Shown: in pieces, positions 32,854-42,709 of the stretch
Position numbering within the stretch: the first letter of the stretch is position 1
How the letters are laid out: each line of letters opens with the position of its first letter
From: Flavobacterium jejuense
Lineage (GTDB): Bacteria; Bacteroidota; Bacteroidia; Flavobacteriales; Flavobacteriaceae
Reading direction: 5' to 3'
NCBI RefSeq assembly: GCF_006491595.2
Contig: NZ_VEVQ02000013.1
Location: 1-64,000 of the forward strand
Length of the DNA: 64,000 bases
Position numbers and translations under genes: made by a program
The notes under the pieces: generated by a model
What the model saw: the letters and a program-made list of their open reading frames with translations, nothing else
What the model was told of the DNA's origin: nothing
Database searches by the model: none

Positions 32854-35630
32854 ATAGTTTCTTTTAAAGGAACTTTATTATCTATTATCTCTAAAATCAA
32901 ACTTATTATTTCAGTTTTAAAAGCTTCTAAAATTTCTTCTGTTATATTGGTTTGGCCAACTATTCCACGTCCTTTTCCTAAGGTAAATGGCATGAAACCT
33001 TCTTTCATATTTTTAAAAGAAATAATACCTGCTTCAACGGGATAGTTTTCGTTATTTTTAAACATTAGAGCATAGCATAGCAGTTGAATAATCTTTTCGT
33101 TTTTAATTTCAGAAGTTAATCCCTCAAAATCATTAACTTTTAACGAGTTTGCTTCTACTTTACCTGTTTTATAATCGATAATTCGAATGATGTTATCTCT
33201 TATTTCAATTCGGTCCACATTTCCTGCTATTTTAATTGGATAAGGCAATCTTTCATCTTGAATTAATACTTCAAGCTTTTCTTCTAAAGCGATAATTTTT
33301 ACAGCTTCTCCAGCTTCGATAGCTGTTTTTTCTACTTGTAAAAAATTGTAAATATTTCTTTTAGCTACTTCAAAAGCTAAGAGATTTTTCCCTTTTTTAA
33401 TTTCCCCTTCTTTATAGACTAATTTGAATTGTTCTAATGTGATATTATCAATTTTGGAAATCATTTCTTCAAGATGATGAAGTGCTAGAAATTTATTTAA
33501 ATAAGGTTGGTATAGCTCTTCTAAAGTCTCATGAATAATTGTCCCTAATGTGTTTACGGCAATATTTTCTTCTACTTCGTCCATTTCGTTTATGCGTAAA
33601 ACTCTTTGAAAATAGAATTGAATAGGGTTGCGAATGTATGAGGTTAGTGAAGAAGGGGAGAATCCTTTTACAGTAGCAATTTCGTGTAAACGTTCTAACA
33701 TTAATTCTGATTTGGGAACATTTATGATGCTATATGCTTTTTCAGGTAAAACAGCATTGTAAATAGAATGTGTTATGTTGTGTTTTGGTTGTTTTTCGAT
33801 TTCTAATTGGGTTATAAACCTACTTTTTTCTCCAGCATCAATTCCTTCATTATCTGTGTTGTATAGCAAATAAATATTTTTAGCTCTGTGAAGTAGATGA
33901 TAGAAATGATAACTATAAATGGCATCTTTTTCTTTGTAAGTGGGTAATCCTAATTCACGTTTTACATCATAAGGAATAAAAGAATTTTGTGATTTTCCTG
34001 AGGGGAATTTGCCTTCATTCACAGAAGTGATTATTATGTTGTCGAAATCAAGTACTCTACTTTCTAAAACACCCATTATTTGCAAGCCAGTAAGAGGTTC
34101 TCCTTCAAATGAAACTTCAGCTAAATCAATTACTTGTTTGTACATTTCATACAAGGCTTCAATAGAGTTTATTTTGCCTTCATACGTTTCGCAATAATTG
34201 ATAAGTTTATTAATTACTTTGAATATAGCATATACAAATGATTTTGTTACTTTATCTTCTTCATTTTCTTTGTTTAAACAATATTTTATTTGTAATAAAA
34301 TTGTACTTATGCGAGTTAATATTTTTAGTGGATCATTGTCCCATTTAGTAAAAAGTAAATCAAAATACTCATTTTGTTGATGCTTGTATTTTTCTTCTTT
34401 TAGACGGAATAAAGTTTCTAAAGAAAAAAAGGTAAAATTGTTATTATGTATGGTTTGTATTACTTCATTAACATTTATGTAAGGTTCTACTAAAGGATGG
34501 TTTAATACTTCTAAAACTTCTTTATAATAAAAAGTGTAGTTAGAGGCATTCCTGCTAATTGCATTAGCATGTAGTTTAAATAGTTTTGAAATTAATAATT
34601 GGGCTGGATTATTTTTTCCAGAATATCCCATCGTAATATTTAAAGTATTTACCGAATTAGGTAAAGCGTATAAAACAGGAATTAATAGATTTTCATCTCC
34701 CAAAACAATTGCTGTTTTGCTATTGTTTTCGTTTTTAAGAGTTAGTTTTTCGATTATTTTGCCTGCTATTTTTGCCTGACCAATTGTTTTGGGTGTACCA
34801 ATTATATTTATGTTTTTCTCTTGTTGGAAATCTTCAGAAATCCATTCAAAAGGTTGGGTAGAATAATTTTTCCATTGATTTTTAAAACGTCTGATAAATA
34901 AACCAGCGTCATGGTAAGGATTGTTAATGAAGTAGGAATCAATATCCCAATATATTGATGCTTTGTTGTTTGTGAGTAAATGTAAGATTATTTTTTCTTC
35001 TGCTTGATTTAGTGCATTAAAGCCAGCAAAAACTAGTTTCTTATTCAGTAAATTCTCTGAATAAGATTTAAGGTTTTTAACAGATTCACGATAAATTAAG
35101 CCTTGATAACCCACTTTTTTATTTTTGAGATAATTATATAATGAGTTATAGTATTCTGGTATTTTTTTCCAAAAAGCCAGATGATTATCTATTAATGATG
35201 TAGTTTCTTTTGGTTGTAAATCCCAGCGTTTAAGTGCTTCAATGTCTTTTAAGTAGGAAAAAACAAAATTAGGTTCTAGTAAATAACGATCAATCTCATT
35301 AAAATCTTGTAATAATGTTTTAGCCCAATTGGAAAACATAGTAAAGTTTAGAAGATCATCCTTTTTAGTTAATGAACTATATACTTCATAAAATTCAAAA
35401 AGTAGCTCAATAGAATCAACAACTCTTATTCCTGAAATTTCTTGAATTAAATCTTCAATACTTGTTATTTGAGGGGCAAAAATAGTTTTGTTAGTCTGTT
35501 TGTTAAGGCTGTCTAATAAGAATACTTTTGCTCTTTTATTAGGCAAAACAACAATTATATCTTGTAAATTATTGTCAAAACTGGTAAGAATATGTTTTGA
35601 AAGTTTGTCTAAAAAAGTATCGTTTATCAT
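32850..35630 (-). CDS. addB: AddB-like inactivated helicase / PD-(D/E)XK nuclease
   Basis: 926 residues. The C-terminal RecB-family nuclease domain has the motif IRIIDYKTGKVEANSL (about 820-835) and FSPSSLTSYIRNPIQFYFQRVLRINEM (about 655-681). The N-terminal two-thirds are helicase-like without a usable Walker A site, as in AddB (VVLPNKRAKVFLL near the start). The four cysteines of the AddB iron-sulfur cluster are not seen; Bacteroidota members commonly lack them. With the AddA-like gene at 38416 it should resect double-strand breaks for RecA recombination. Three unrelated-role genes separate the two here. Confidence 0.82.
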   Translation of the reverse strand: MINDTFLDKLSKHILTSFDNNLQDIIVVLPNKRAKVFLLDSLNKQTNKTIFAPQITSIEDLIQEISGIRVVDSIELLFEFYEVYSSLTKKDDLLNFTMFSNWAKTLLQDFNEIDRYLLEPNFVFSYLKDIEALKRWDLQPKETTSLIDNHLAFWKKIPEYYNSLYNYLKNKKVGYQGLIYRESVKNLKSYSENLLNKKLVFAGFNALNQAEEKIILHLLTNNKASIYWDIDSYFINNPYHDAGLFIRRFKNQWKNYSTQPFEWISEDFQQEKNINIIGTPKTIGQAKIAGKIIEKLTLKNENNSKTAIVLGDENLLIPVLYALPNSVNTLNITMGYSGKNNPAQLLISKLFKLHANAISRNASNYTFYYKEVLEVLNHPLVEPYINVNEVIQTIHNNNFTFFSLETLFRLKEEKYKHQQNEYFDLLFTKWDNDPLKILTRISTILLQIKYCLNKENEEDKVTKSFVYAIFKVINKLINYCETYEGKINSIEALYEMYKQVIDLAEVSFEGEPLTGLQIMGVLESRVLDFDNIIITSVNEGKFPSGKSQNSFIPYDVKRELGLPTYKEKDAIYSYHFYHLLHRAKNIYLLYNTDNEGIDAGEKSRFITQLEIEKQPKHNITHSIYNAVLPEKAYSIINVPKSELMLERLHEIATVKGFSPSSLTSYIRNPIQFYFQRVLRINEMDEVEENIAVNTLGTIIHETLEELYQPYLNKFLALHHLEEMISKIDNITLEQFKLVYKEGEIKKGKNLLAFEVAKRNIYNFLQVEKTAIEAGEAVKIIALEEKLEVLIQDERLPYPIKIAGNVDRIEIRDNIIRIIDYKTGKVEANSLKVNDFEGLTSEIKNEKIIQLLCYALMFKNNENYPVEAGIISFKNMKEGFMPFTLGKGRGIVGQTNITEEILEAFKTEIISLILEIIDNKVPLKETI

Positions 35631-35645
35631 TGTATAAAAATAAAA

Positions 35646-35673
35646 AAAACGCTCCGATTTATCGGAGCGTTTT
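35646..35673. terminator. Terminator after the OmpA-family gene
   Basis: AAAACGCTCCGA-TTTA-TCGGAGCGTTTT, perfect 12-base arms, between the OmpA-family stop and the AddB-like start. Confidence 0.88.
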
Positions 35674-35694
35674 AAAATTATTTTTGAGAGGAAA

Positions 35695-37098
35695 TTATTT
35701 TACTAATTTCACTTCAACTCTTCTGTTGTTAGCTTTACCTTTAGAAGTTTTGTTTGTATCAATTGGGAATTTCTCACCAAATCCAGTAGCACTTAATCTA
35801 GTAGCATCGATTCCGTTTTCAATTAAATAAGCTTTAACAGCTTCTGCTCTTGAAGTAGATAACACTTGGTTAGTCTCTTCACGACCGTCAGAGTCAGTGT
35901 GACCTTCAATTGAGAATTTAGAATTTGGATACTCTTTTAAGATAGCTGCAATAGCTTCTAAAACTGGGTAAGTTTGTTGTTGGAAAGTTGATTTACCTGA
36001 ATTAAATAATATTGTTTTAGCGTAATCATTTAATTTTTTAACAGCTTCGTCAGAAACTTCAGGACAACCGTTGTTAGCAACAGTACCAGCTACAGTAGGA
36101 CAAGCATCATCTTTATCAAATACTCCGTCACCGTCACCGTCAGGCCATGGACAACCTTTGTTAGCTCTTTCTCCTTTAACAGTAGGACATTCATCATCTT
36201 TGTCAGCTACACCGTCACCGTCTGCATCTGGACAACCTTTCATGATTTTAGTACCAGCTACTTCAGGACAAGCATCTTCATTATCGATAATTCCATCACC
36301 ATCAGTATCAGGACAACCGTTAAATTCAGCTGGACCAGCTACTTCAGGACAAGCATCATCTTTGTCAGCAATACCATCACCATCAGTGTCAGGACAACCG
36401 TTTAATTCTTTTAAACCAGCCACTTCAGGACAAGCATCATCTTTGTCATAAACACCATCACCATCAGTATCTTTACCACCAAATTTGAAAGTAAGACCTG
36501 CGAAATGTTGAATATGAGTTGGAACGTCAGCGTCAGCAACTCTATCTTCATCAAATGAATGTTTGTAAACAGATTGTAATTGAAGACCAACATTTTCAGT
36601 AAACCAAAAAGTTAATCCTAAACCTCCATTAACAGTTCCTGCAGATGCATCTCCAACGAAATTGTATCCACCTCCAACATTAATAGAAGGATCTAACCAA
36701 GTAGATTTGATTAAATCTTGAAAGCTATATTTGATTACAGCATCAACTGCATAATAAGATAAGTCACCAGGATTTAAAACAGCATCAGTATTATCTGTCC
36801 CAGGAACTCTCTCTAACCATTTATCAATTTTGTTAACCGAACCTGTTAATCCAACAGAAAATCCATCTCCAACATATCTTGATACGTTTAAATAAGATAC
36901 AGATGGTAAAATGTTCCAATTGTCTTTAGCGTTACCCAATTGGATGAATTGTGGGCTAGAATTACCTTCGGCACTTACCTTGGTATCAACCGCGTTTGCT
37001 CCAAAGGACACAGCCCATGGATTGTCACCGTTTTGTGCTTGCGTTGATAAACCAGCAAGCAATAAACCAGCAGCAAATAATTTGTTTAGATGTTTCAT
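35695..37098 (-). CDS. OmpA-family outer-membrane protein with thrombospondin type 3 repeats
   Basis: 467 residues with a signal peptide (KHLNKLFAAGLLLAGLSTQA, cleavage near AQN). Residues 20-200 form an outer-membrane beta-barrel. Five calcium-binding type 3 repeats of the form DTDGDGVYDKDDACPEVAG follow (about 210-345). The OmpA C-terminal domain has FSIEGHTDSDGREETNQVLSTSRA and NNRRVEV for peptidoglycan binding (about 350-467). It is an abundant structural protein linking outer membrane and wall. The type 3 repeats are repeated at DNA level (36070-36470). A consensus promoter at 37136-37164 fits strong expression. Confidence 0.94.
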   Translation of the reverse strand: MKHLNKLFAAGLLLAGLSTQAQNGDNPWAVSFGANAVDTKVSAEGNSSPQFIQLGNAKDNWNILPSVSYLNVSRYVGDGFSVGLTGSVNKIDKWLERVPGTDNTDAVLNPGDLSYYAVDAVIKYSFQDLIKSTWLDPSINVGGGYNFVGDASAGTVNGGLGLTFWFTENVGLQLQSVYKHSFDEDRVADADVPTHIQHFAGLTFKFGGKDTDGDGVYDKDDACPEVAGLKELNGCPDTDGDGIADKDDACPEVAGPAEFNGCPDTDGDGIIDNEDACPEVAGTKIMKGCPDADGDGVADKDDECPTVKGERANKGCPWPDGDGDGVFDKDDACPTVAGTVANNGCPEVSDEAVKKLNDYAKTILFNSGKSTFQQQTYPVLEAIAAILKEYPNSKFSIEGHTDSDGREETNQVLSTSRAEAVKAYLIENGIDATRLSATGFGEKFPIDTNKTSKGKANNRRVEVKLVK

Positions 37099-37135
37099 AC
37101 TTTATTAATTAAATTACAATGCGTTATAATTAGAA

Positions 37136-37164
37136 CAAAAATACTATTTTTTTTTAAATACAAA
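37136..37164 (-). promoter_or_regulatory. Promoter of the OmpA-family gene
   Basis: TTTG (37161-37164), 17-base spacer, TATTTTTG (37136-37143) on the minus strand, a full match to the Bacteroidota vegetative promoter. The leader is about 35 bases. Confidence 0.82.
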
Positions 37165-37199
37165 AAGTTTTGTTAAAAAAAGTAAGGGGTAATTAAGTT

Positions 37200-38396
37200 T
37201 TAACTTATTATTTTCAATGATTTACCTACTTGTACGAATGCATTTATAGCTTTGTCTAAGTGTTCTTTTGTGTGAGCAGCAGATAGTTGTACTCTAATTC
37301 TTGCTTTTTCTTTTGGTACAACAGGAAAAAAGAAACCAATTACATAAATTCCTTTTTTTAACAATTCATCTGCCATTATCTGTGAAAGTTTTGCATCATA
37401 TAGCATAACAGGTACAATTGCAGAGTCTCCATCTATAATGTCAAAGCCTGCATTTTTCATTCCTTCTTTGAAATAGTTAGTATTCCATTCTAGTTTATCT
37501 CTTAAAGAAGTGTCTTTTTCTAATAATTCAAATACTTTTAATGAGGCTCCCACAATTGATGGAGCTAATGAATTTGAAAACAAGTATGGTCTTGAGCGCT
37601 GACGTAATATTTCAATGACCTCTTTTTTTGCTGTAGTATATCCTCCCATTGCTCCTCCTAATGCTTTTCCTAAAGTTCCAGTAATGATATCAACTCTTTT
37701 CATTACACCTTTCGCTTCAAGTGTTCCTTTTCCAGTTGCTCCTATAAATCCAGCTGCATGACATTCATCAACCATTACCATTGCATCATATTTATCCGCA
37801 AGGTCGCAAATTTTATCTAAAGGAGCTACTAAGCCATCCATTGAGAAAACTCCATCTGTTACTATCAGTTTAAATCTATGTCCTATTTCGTTAGCTTCTA
37901 TTAATTGAGCTTCTAAATCTGACATGTCATTATTTTGATAACGATAACGTGCTGCTTTACATAAACGAACTCCATCTATTATAGAGGCATGGTTTAAGCT
38001 GTCAGAAATGATGCAATCTTCTTCTCCCAATAAAGGTTCAAAAACACCTCCATTTGCATCAAAAGCGGCTGCATATAAAATGGTGTCTTCTGTTCCATAA
38101 AATTTAGCTATTTTTTGTTCAAGCTCTTTATGTATATCCTGTGTTCCACAAATGAATCGAACAGATGACATTCCAAAACCATGAGTGTCTAATGCGTCTT
38201 TTGCAGCTTGGACTACTTCAGGATGTGATGATAGTCCTAAATAATTATTGGCACAAAAATTTAGAACAGTTTCTCCTGTTGCAATTTTTATTTCAGCTCC
38301 TTGTGGTGATGTAATGATTCTTTCTTTTTTAAATAGGCCATTTTCTTGAATGGTGTTTAATTCATTTTGTAAGTGTTGCTTTATTTTACCGTACAT
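37200..38396 (-). CDS. kbl: Glycine C-acetyltransferase (2-amino-3-ketobutyrate CoA ligase)
   Basis: 398 residues, fold-type I PLP enzyme of the alpha-oxoamine synthase family. It cleaves 2-amino-3-oxobutyrate with CoA to glycine and acetyl-CoA in threonine breakdown. NFCANNYLGLSSHPEV, TDGVFSMDGLVAPLDKI, MVMVDECHAAGFIG and the PLP lysine in ITGTLGKALGGAMGGY (about 237-252) are all present. It lies 19 bases after the AddA-like gene in the same direction. No threonine dehydrogenase gene is in view. Confidence 0.94.
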   Translation of the reverse strand: MYGKIKQHLQNELNTIQENGLFKKERIITSPQGAEIKIATGETVLNFCANNYLGLSSHPEVVQAAKDALDTHGFGMSSVRFICGTQDIHKELEQKIAKFYGTEDTILYAAAFDANGGVFEPLLGEEDCIISDSLNHASIIDGVRLCKAARYRYQNNDMSDLEAQLIEANEIGHRFKLIVTDGVFSMDGLVAPLDKICDLADKYDAMVMVDECHAAGFIGATGKGTLEAKGVMKRVDIITGTLGKALGGAMGGYTTAKKEVIEILRQRSRPYLFSNSLAPSIVGASLKVFELLEKDTSLRDKLEWNTNYFKEGMKNAGFDIIDGDSAIVPVMLYDAKLSQIMADELLKKGIYVIGFFFPVVPKEKARIRVQLSAAHTKEHLDKAINAFVQVGKSLKIIS

Positions 38397-38415
38397 TTTA
38401 TAAAAGGTTTAGTTG

Positions 38416-41400
38416 TTACAAAAGTACTATTTCTATTTTTTCTCCAATATAAACTAGTACTTTTTTTACAACTTCATAATTCATTTCTTCAATAATCATT
38501 GAGTAATCTAATACTTGTTTTTTGTGTTTTTCTAGCATTTCACCAGTTTTATAATCTAATAAAAAGGCTTTTTTGTCTTTGATGAGTATTTTGTCTGGTT
38601 TTACATTTCCAAGACCTTTTTTAATAATGGTTTGTTCGTTGAATGTAATTCCGTTTCCGTCATAAAAAGAAGACAAGTCGTTGTGATTAACAATTTCACT
38701 TATTTTTTGTTTAATTTCATTTTTTTGGTTAACCAATATTAATCCGTTTTCTATTGCAACATCTATTGCAACATCAATATCTTTTGGTGTTTTAATGAAT
38801 GAGAGTATTTCATGAAGTAGATTGCCAAATTCAATTGCTTTTTGCTGTTCTGTATTCCACATTAAAGCTTCTTTCTGAGCAATTTTAATTTTTTTGTTTT
38901 CTAATCTTTCAGAAACAATTTCAATAAAATTTTGTTTATTGTTGAAATAATTAACTTTAGATTCTCTTTTTGGATCACCAAATTCATATGTCAATTTACC
39001 TTCTTCATATTTGTTATTCTTTTGGAGAAATTCGATGAAATAAGAGGAAAGATTATTTGGTAATCCTGATTTTGAAATTAAATGATTAGAAATAATGTAT
39101 AATTGTTCCTCTGCTCTAGTTAAGGCAACATATAATACATTGATAACGTCTAGAATTTCCTCTTGTGTTTTTTTGTCATAAGTATGTTTTGCATTATTAC
39201 CATAAATGGCAACATCTTTTTTTTGATTTACTAATGCCTTTGGAAAGTTAATAGCTTCTTCTTCATCAAAATCAATCCATAATTTATTTCTACTATTTAC
39301 CGAAAAATTTTCTTCTGCAAAGGGATAAATCACGACTGGAAACTCTAATCCTTTCGATTTATGAATAGTCATAATTCGAACAGCATTATTTCCTTCTGGA
39401 GAAGGAATGCTTTTTTTAAAACCTATTTTGTCCCAATAAGTAATAAAATCTGAAATTCCAGATTGTGTTTTATTGTCTCTCTCTAAAACCAAATCTAAAA
39501 AATATTGAACATAAGAGATGTTTGCTTTTTCCTTTATAAAGGTAGAGACAATGATTTCTACAGCTTCATATAAAGACTTCTTTTTGCAGTTTTTAAATGA
39601 AATTTTGATTTTTATAGTTTTTAAATAGGCTTCTAATTCGTTTTCAGATAAGTCTTTTGTGGCTATAATAAAGTCGTGAATGGGTAAATTATTTTGATTG
39701 TATTTTGCAATAAAATAAAGCATTCTAGCTTTTGATTCTTGATCTTTATTGTTTTTTAGATATCGAAGTACATCAAGAATTAATTTTACTTCTGTTGCAT
39801 TTTGAATCAATAAAGTTTCAGATGATAAAATAGGAATGTTTTTTTCAGTAAGAAAATTAGCTAAAAAAACACCGTCTGCTTTTTTTCTAGTTAAAAGAAC
39901 AATATCTCTATATTCAAATTTTTGTTCTAAAACTTCATTAATTGTTTGAAGTGTTTTTTCGAGATACAGTTTTGTTTTTAAAGAGTATTCGTTATCATCA
40001 TCTGTTTGTTGATTTTCTTCATCCGAAGTGTCAATAAAAGAAATATTTACGTAGCCCTTTTTTTTGTTATTTGTTTTCTGATAACTATGCTCTAAATATA
40101 ATTTCTGATAATCTTCATTTTCAAATTTATTGGATAAAAAAGAAAAAAAATGGTTATTAAAATGGATTACTTCTTCGTAACTTCTGTAATTAGTTTCAAG
40201 TTGAATGGTTTCTTTGTTTTTGTTTGAAAAAGGATTTACATGATCCTTACTTAACTCAATAAATTGTTCCGCTTTTCCTCCTCTCCATCTATATATAGAT
40301 TGTTTTGGGTCACCCACAATCATTAAACTGCCTTTTATGCCATTGTCTTCACTTGAAAGTGCATTGTCAATTAAAGGAATAAGGTTTTGCCATTGCATTA
40401 CCGAAGTATCTTGAAATTCGTCTACAAAAAAATGACGGTATTTTTCGCCCAAACGTTCATAAATAAAAGGAGCAGGTTGATTTTGAATCTCATTAAATAT
40501 TATTTTATTAAAATCGGAAATAGAAAGAATGTTTTGTTCTTCTTGTATTTTTTTAAATTCTAAATTAATAGTATTTAAAAGTGAAAGTGGGTTTATATTT
40601 TGTAAAAAGGCTTCATAGAAAGCAATTTTAGAGATGCTATAATAGCATTTTTGTAAAATGACTAAAAGTTCATTTGAAATGGTTTCGATAATGTCTTTGT
40701 CTTTTGCCGTTTTATTAATTGCTATATCATCAAAAGTGAGGTATTTATAATTGTCTTTTATCAGTAATGTGTTTTCTGTAATTTTTTCTAAATGATTTGG
40801 AAACGTTTTTCTAGAAAAAGAATCTATTGAAATGCCATTTTTTTTAATTAAGTCGTTGCATTTTTCAATTAAGATTTTATTTTCTTCTTGAAAGTGAAGT
40901 ATTTTAGTTTTTAGAATATCTTTTATGTGTTTGAAATCATCAAAAGTTTTATCTTGGAATTCATTTATTTCATTGGCATTGTTTTCATTGACTAAAAGTT
41001 TTGATATTTCAAAAAGTTCATTGGAAATATCCCAATTTTTATCTTCGTCTGTTTTGTCTTTCGTAAAGTCAATTAATAATTGAGTTAAATCTTTGTCTTC
41101 ACCAACTTTTGAAATAACAACGTCAACTGCCTCTTGAAGAATAGAGTCTGTATCTAAGCTTACTTCGAAGTTTGGAGGTAAATTTAAATCCTGAGCAAAT
41201 GCACGTATTACTTTGTGCGTGAATTTATCAATGGTTGATATTCCAAAAGCAGCATAGTTATGAATTATGCTTTTTATGATTGCTTTAGATTTGTCTTTTA
41301 GTGTAGCAATTGACAAACCTGTTTCTAGACAAAGAACTTTTAAAAATTCATTTGCTTTGGTTGAAGAGTCGTCTTTTGAAAATTCATATAAGCTATCTAC

Positions 41401-41574
41401 AATACGTGATTTCATTTCTTCCACTGCTTTATTAGTGAAAGTGATGGCAAGAATTCGTTTGTAAGCATCATCCCCTTTAGCTAAAAATAGTATTTTTAAA
41501 TACTCTTTCGTTAGCGTGTAAGTTTTTCCTGAACCTGCGGATGCATCATATAAAGTAAAAGCTGCTTTTTTCAA
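38416..41574 (-). CDS. addA: AddA-like UvrD/RecB helicase-nuclease
   Basis: 1052 residues with a TTG start (41572-41574). Walker A is YDASAGSGKTYTLTKEYL (about 8-25), motif II FVDEFQDTSVMQW, motif III VGDPKQSIYRWRGG, motif V/VI VRIMTIHKSKGLEFPVVIYPFAE and VALTRAEEQLYI. The C-terminal PD-(D/E)XK nuclease ends in KKAFLLDYKTGEMLEKHKKQ. It unwinds and trims broken DNA ends with AddB. The motor part is complete; the gene is upstream of kbl and divergent from superoxide dismutase. Confidence 0.9.
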   Translation of the reverse strand: MKKAAFTLYDASAGSGKTYTLTKEYLKILFLAKGDDAYKRILAITFTNKAVEEMKSRIVDSLYEFSKDDSSTKANEFLKVLCLETGLSIATLKDKSKAIIKSIIHNYAAFGISTIDKFTHKVIRAFAQDLNLPPNFEVSLDTDSILQEAVDVVISKVGEDKDLTQLLIDFTKDKTDEDKNWDISNELFEISKLLVNENNANEINEFQDKTFDDFKHIKDILKTKILHFQEENKILIEKCNDLIKKNGISIDSFSRKTFPNHLEKITENTLLIKDNYKYLTFDDIAINKTAKDKDIIETISNELLVILQKCYYSISKIAFYEAFLQNINPLSLLNTINLEFKKIQEEQNILSISDFNKIIFNEIQNQPAPFIYERLGEKYRHFFVDEFQDTSVMQWQNLIPLIDNALSSEDNGIKGSLMIVGDPKQSIYRWRGGKAEQFIELSKDHVNPFSNKNKETIQLETNYRSYEEVIHFNNHFFSFLSNKFENEDYQKLYLEHSYQKTNNKKKGYVNISFIDTSDEENQQTDDDNEYSLKTKLYLEKTLQTINEVLEQKFEYRDIVLLTRKKADGVFLANFLTEKNIPILSSETLLIQNATEVKLILDVLRYLKNNKDQESKARMLYFIAKYNQNNLPIHDFIIATKDLSENELEAYLKTIKIKISFKNCKKKSLYEAVEIIVSTFIKEKANISYVQYFLDLVLERDNKTQSGISDFITYWDKIGFKKSIPSPEGNNAVRIMTIHKSKGLEFPVVIYPFAEENFSVNSRNKLWIDFDEEEAINFPKALVNQKKDVAIYGNNAKHTYDKKTQEEILDVINVLYVALTRAEEQLYIISNHLISKSGLPNNLSSYFIEFLQKNNKYEEGKLTYEFGDPKRESKVNYFNNKQNFIEIVSERLENKKIKIAQKEALMWNTEQQKAIEFGNLLHEILSFIKTPKDIDVAIDVAIENGLILVNQKNEIKQKISEIVNHNDLSSFYDGNGITFNEQTIIKKGLGNVKPDKILIKDKKAFLLDYKTGEMLEKHKKQVLDYSMIIEEMNYEVVKKVLVYIGEKIEIVLL

Positions 41575-41640
41575 ATGTTATATTTATCTTAATTATAGTT
41601 GTATAGGAACATTCTATTTTTTAATCCAAAGTTAAATTTA

Positions 41641-41648
41641 TAACTTTG
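41641..41648 (+). promoter_or_regulatory. -7 element of the superoxide dismutase gene
   Basis: TAACTTTG fits TAnnTTTG, 34 bases before the ATG; no clear -33 TTG. Confidence 0.4.
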
Positions 41649-41682
41649 AATTCACTAATACTAATTATAAAAAAAGAACATT

Positions 41683-42291
41683 ATGTCATTTGAATTACCA
41701 AAATTACCATATGCATACGATGCATTGGAACCATATATTGATGCAAGAACAATGGAGATTCACCATTCTAAACATCATAATGGATATACGACAAATCTTA
41801 ATAATGCAATTGAGGGAACTGATTTAGAGGGAAAAACAATTGAAAATATTTTAATTAACCTTGATTTGAATAATGCTGCTGTTAGAAATAATGGTGGAGG
41901 TTTTTATAATCATAGTTTGTTTTGGACTGTAATGGATCCGAATGGAGGAGGACTTCCTTCTGGAGAATTAGCAAAAGCTATTGACGCCTCTTTTGGTTCA
42001 TTTGATGTTTTTAAAGTGGAGTTTGCAAAAGCTGCTGCTACACGTTTTGGTTCTGGTTGGGCTTGGTTGTGTGTGAAAAAAGATGGGAAACTAGAAGTTT
42101 GTAGTTCTGCAAACCAAGATAATCCTTTGATGCCTAATGTAGGTTGTGAAGGAACTCCAATTTTAGGTCTTGATGTATGGGAGCATGCTTATTACTTAAA
42201 TTATCAGAATAGAAGACCAGATTATATTGAAGCTTTCTTTAGTGTAATTAATTGGACTGAAGTGACAAGAAGGTTTGCTATGGAAAAGTAA
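41683..42291 (+). CDS. Superoxide dismutase (Fe/Mn family)
   Basis: 202 residues; converts superoxide to oxygen and peroxide in the cytoplasm. Metal ligands are the histidine in MEIHHSKHHNGY (about 27), the histidine in GGGFYNHSLFW (about 75), and the aspartate and histidine in DVWEHAYYLNYQNRRPDYI (about 163-167). Glutamine in SSANQDNPLMP is of the manganese or cambialistic type, so metal choice is open between Mn and Fe. No signal peptide. A strong terminator follows. Confidence 0.95.
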   Translation: MSFELPKLPYAYDALEPYIDARTMEIHHSKHHNGYTTNLNNAIEGTDLEGKTIENILINLDLNNAAVRNNGGGFYNHSLFWTVMDPNGGGLPSGELAKAIDASFGSFDVFKVEFAKAAATRFGSGWAWLCVKKDGKLEVCSSANQDNPLMPNVGCEGTPILGLDVWEHAYYLNYQNRRPDYIEAFFSVINWTEVTRRFAMEK

Positions 42292-42311
42292 GTTATTGTA
42301 CATTACATTAT

Positions 42312-42350
42312 AAAAAGAGAAACTATTTAATAGTTTCTCTTTTTTTTTGG
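42312..42350 (+). terminator. Terminator after superoxide dismutase
   Basis: AGAGAAACTATT-T-AATAGTTTCTCT followed by nine T residues. Confidence 0.9.
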
Positions 42351-42365
42351 TTTTAACTTAATTCC

Positions 42366-42446
42366 AAAAAAAAAGGTGAAATTACTTTCACCCTTTTTGC
42401 CCCAAATCTACCATAAAACTTAACCTACTAATTTTCTGGTAGTGCT
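42366..42446 (-). ncRNA. Probable small RNA, copy 1 of a tandem pair
   Basis: Read on the minus strand, a transcript would start near GCACTACCAG, form a CTACCA...TGGTAG stem, pass GGGGCAAAAA and end in the hairpin GGGTGAAA-GTA-ATTTCACC followed by nine T residues, a good intrinsic terminator. Upstream are TACTTTAG (near 42445-42452) and, 19 variable bases further, the conserved block AACAATTTTTTTATGC (42472-42487), a promoter layout. It is nearly identical to copy 2, 191 bases away. It may belong to a known flavobacterial structured-RNA class, but I cannot name it with certainty. The copies fill most of the 42292-42709 gap. Confidence 0.65.
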
Positions 42447-42556
42447 AAAGTAGTATGTATCTAATATGCATGCATAAAAAAATTGTTGAAATGTAAAAAA
42501 AAACGATGAATTACTCTTTTTTTGATAATTTCAAGAGATTTTAATGATATAAGTGC

Positions 42557-42637
42557 AAAAAAAAAGGTGAAATTACTTTCACCCTTTTTGCCCCAAATCT
42601 ACCATAAAACTTAACCTACTAATTTTCTGGTAGTGCT
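42557..42637 (-). ncRNA. Probable small RNA, copy 2 of a tandem pair
   Basis: Same about 80-base transcribed region as copy 1 with an identical terminator hairpin and T run. Its promoter spacer is 18 bases and shares no sequence with that of copy 1, while the blocks on both sides (TACTTTAGC and AACAATTTTTTTATGC) are conserved. Sequence drift limited to a fixed-length spacer points to two functional promoters. It lies just downstream of purF on the same strand. Confidence 0.65.
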
Positions 42638-42709
42638 AAAGTATAGTAAGCTTTGTTTGTAGCATAAAAAAATTGTTCAATAACACAAAAAACCGATGAA
42701 CAGTTATTT

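Noticed and set aside
36070..36470. DNA-level tandem repeats that could be read as a repeat array, with a long antisense open frame
   Set aside because: They encode the five thrombospondin type 3 repeats of the OmpA-family protein; the antisense frame is a by-product of the repeated codons.
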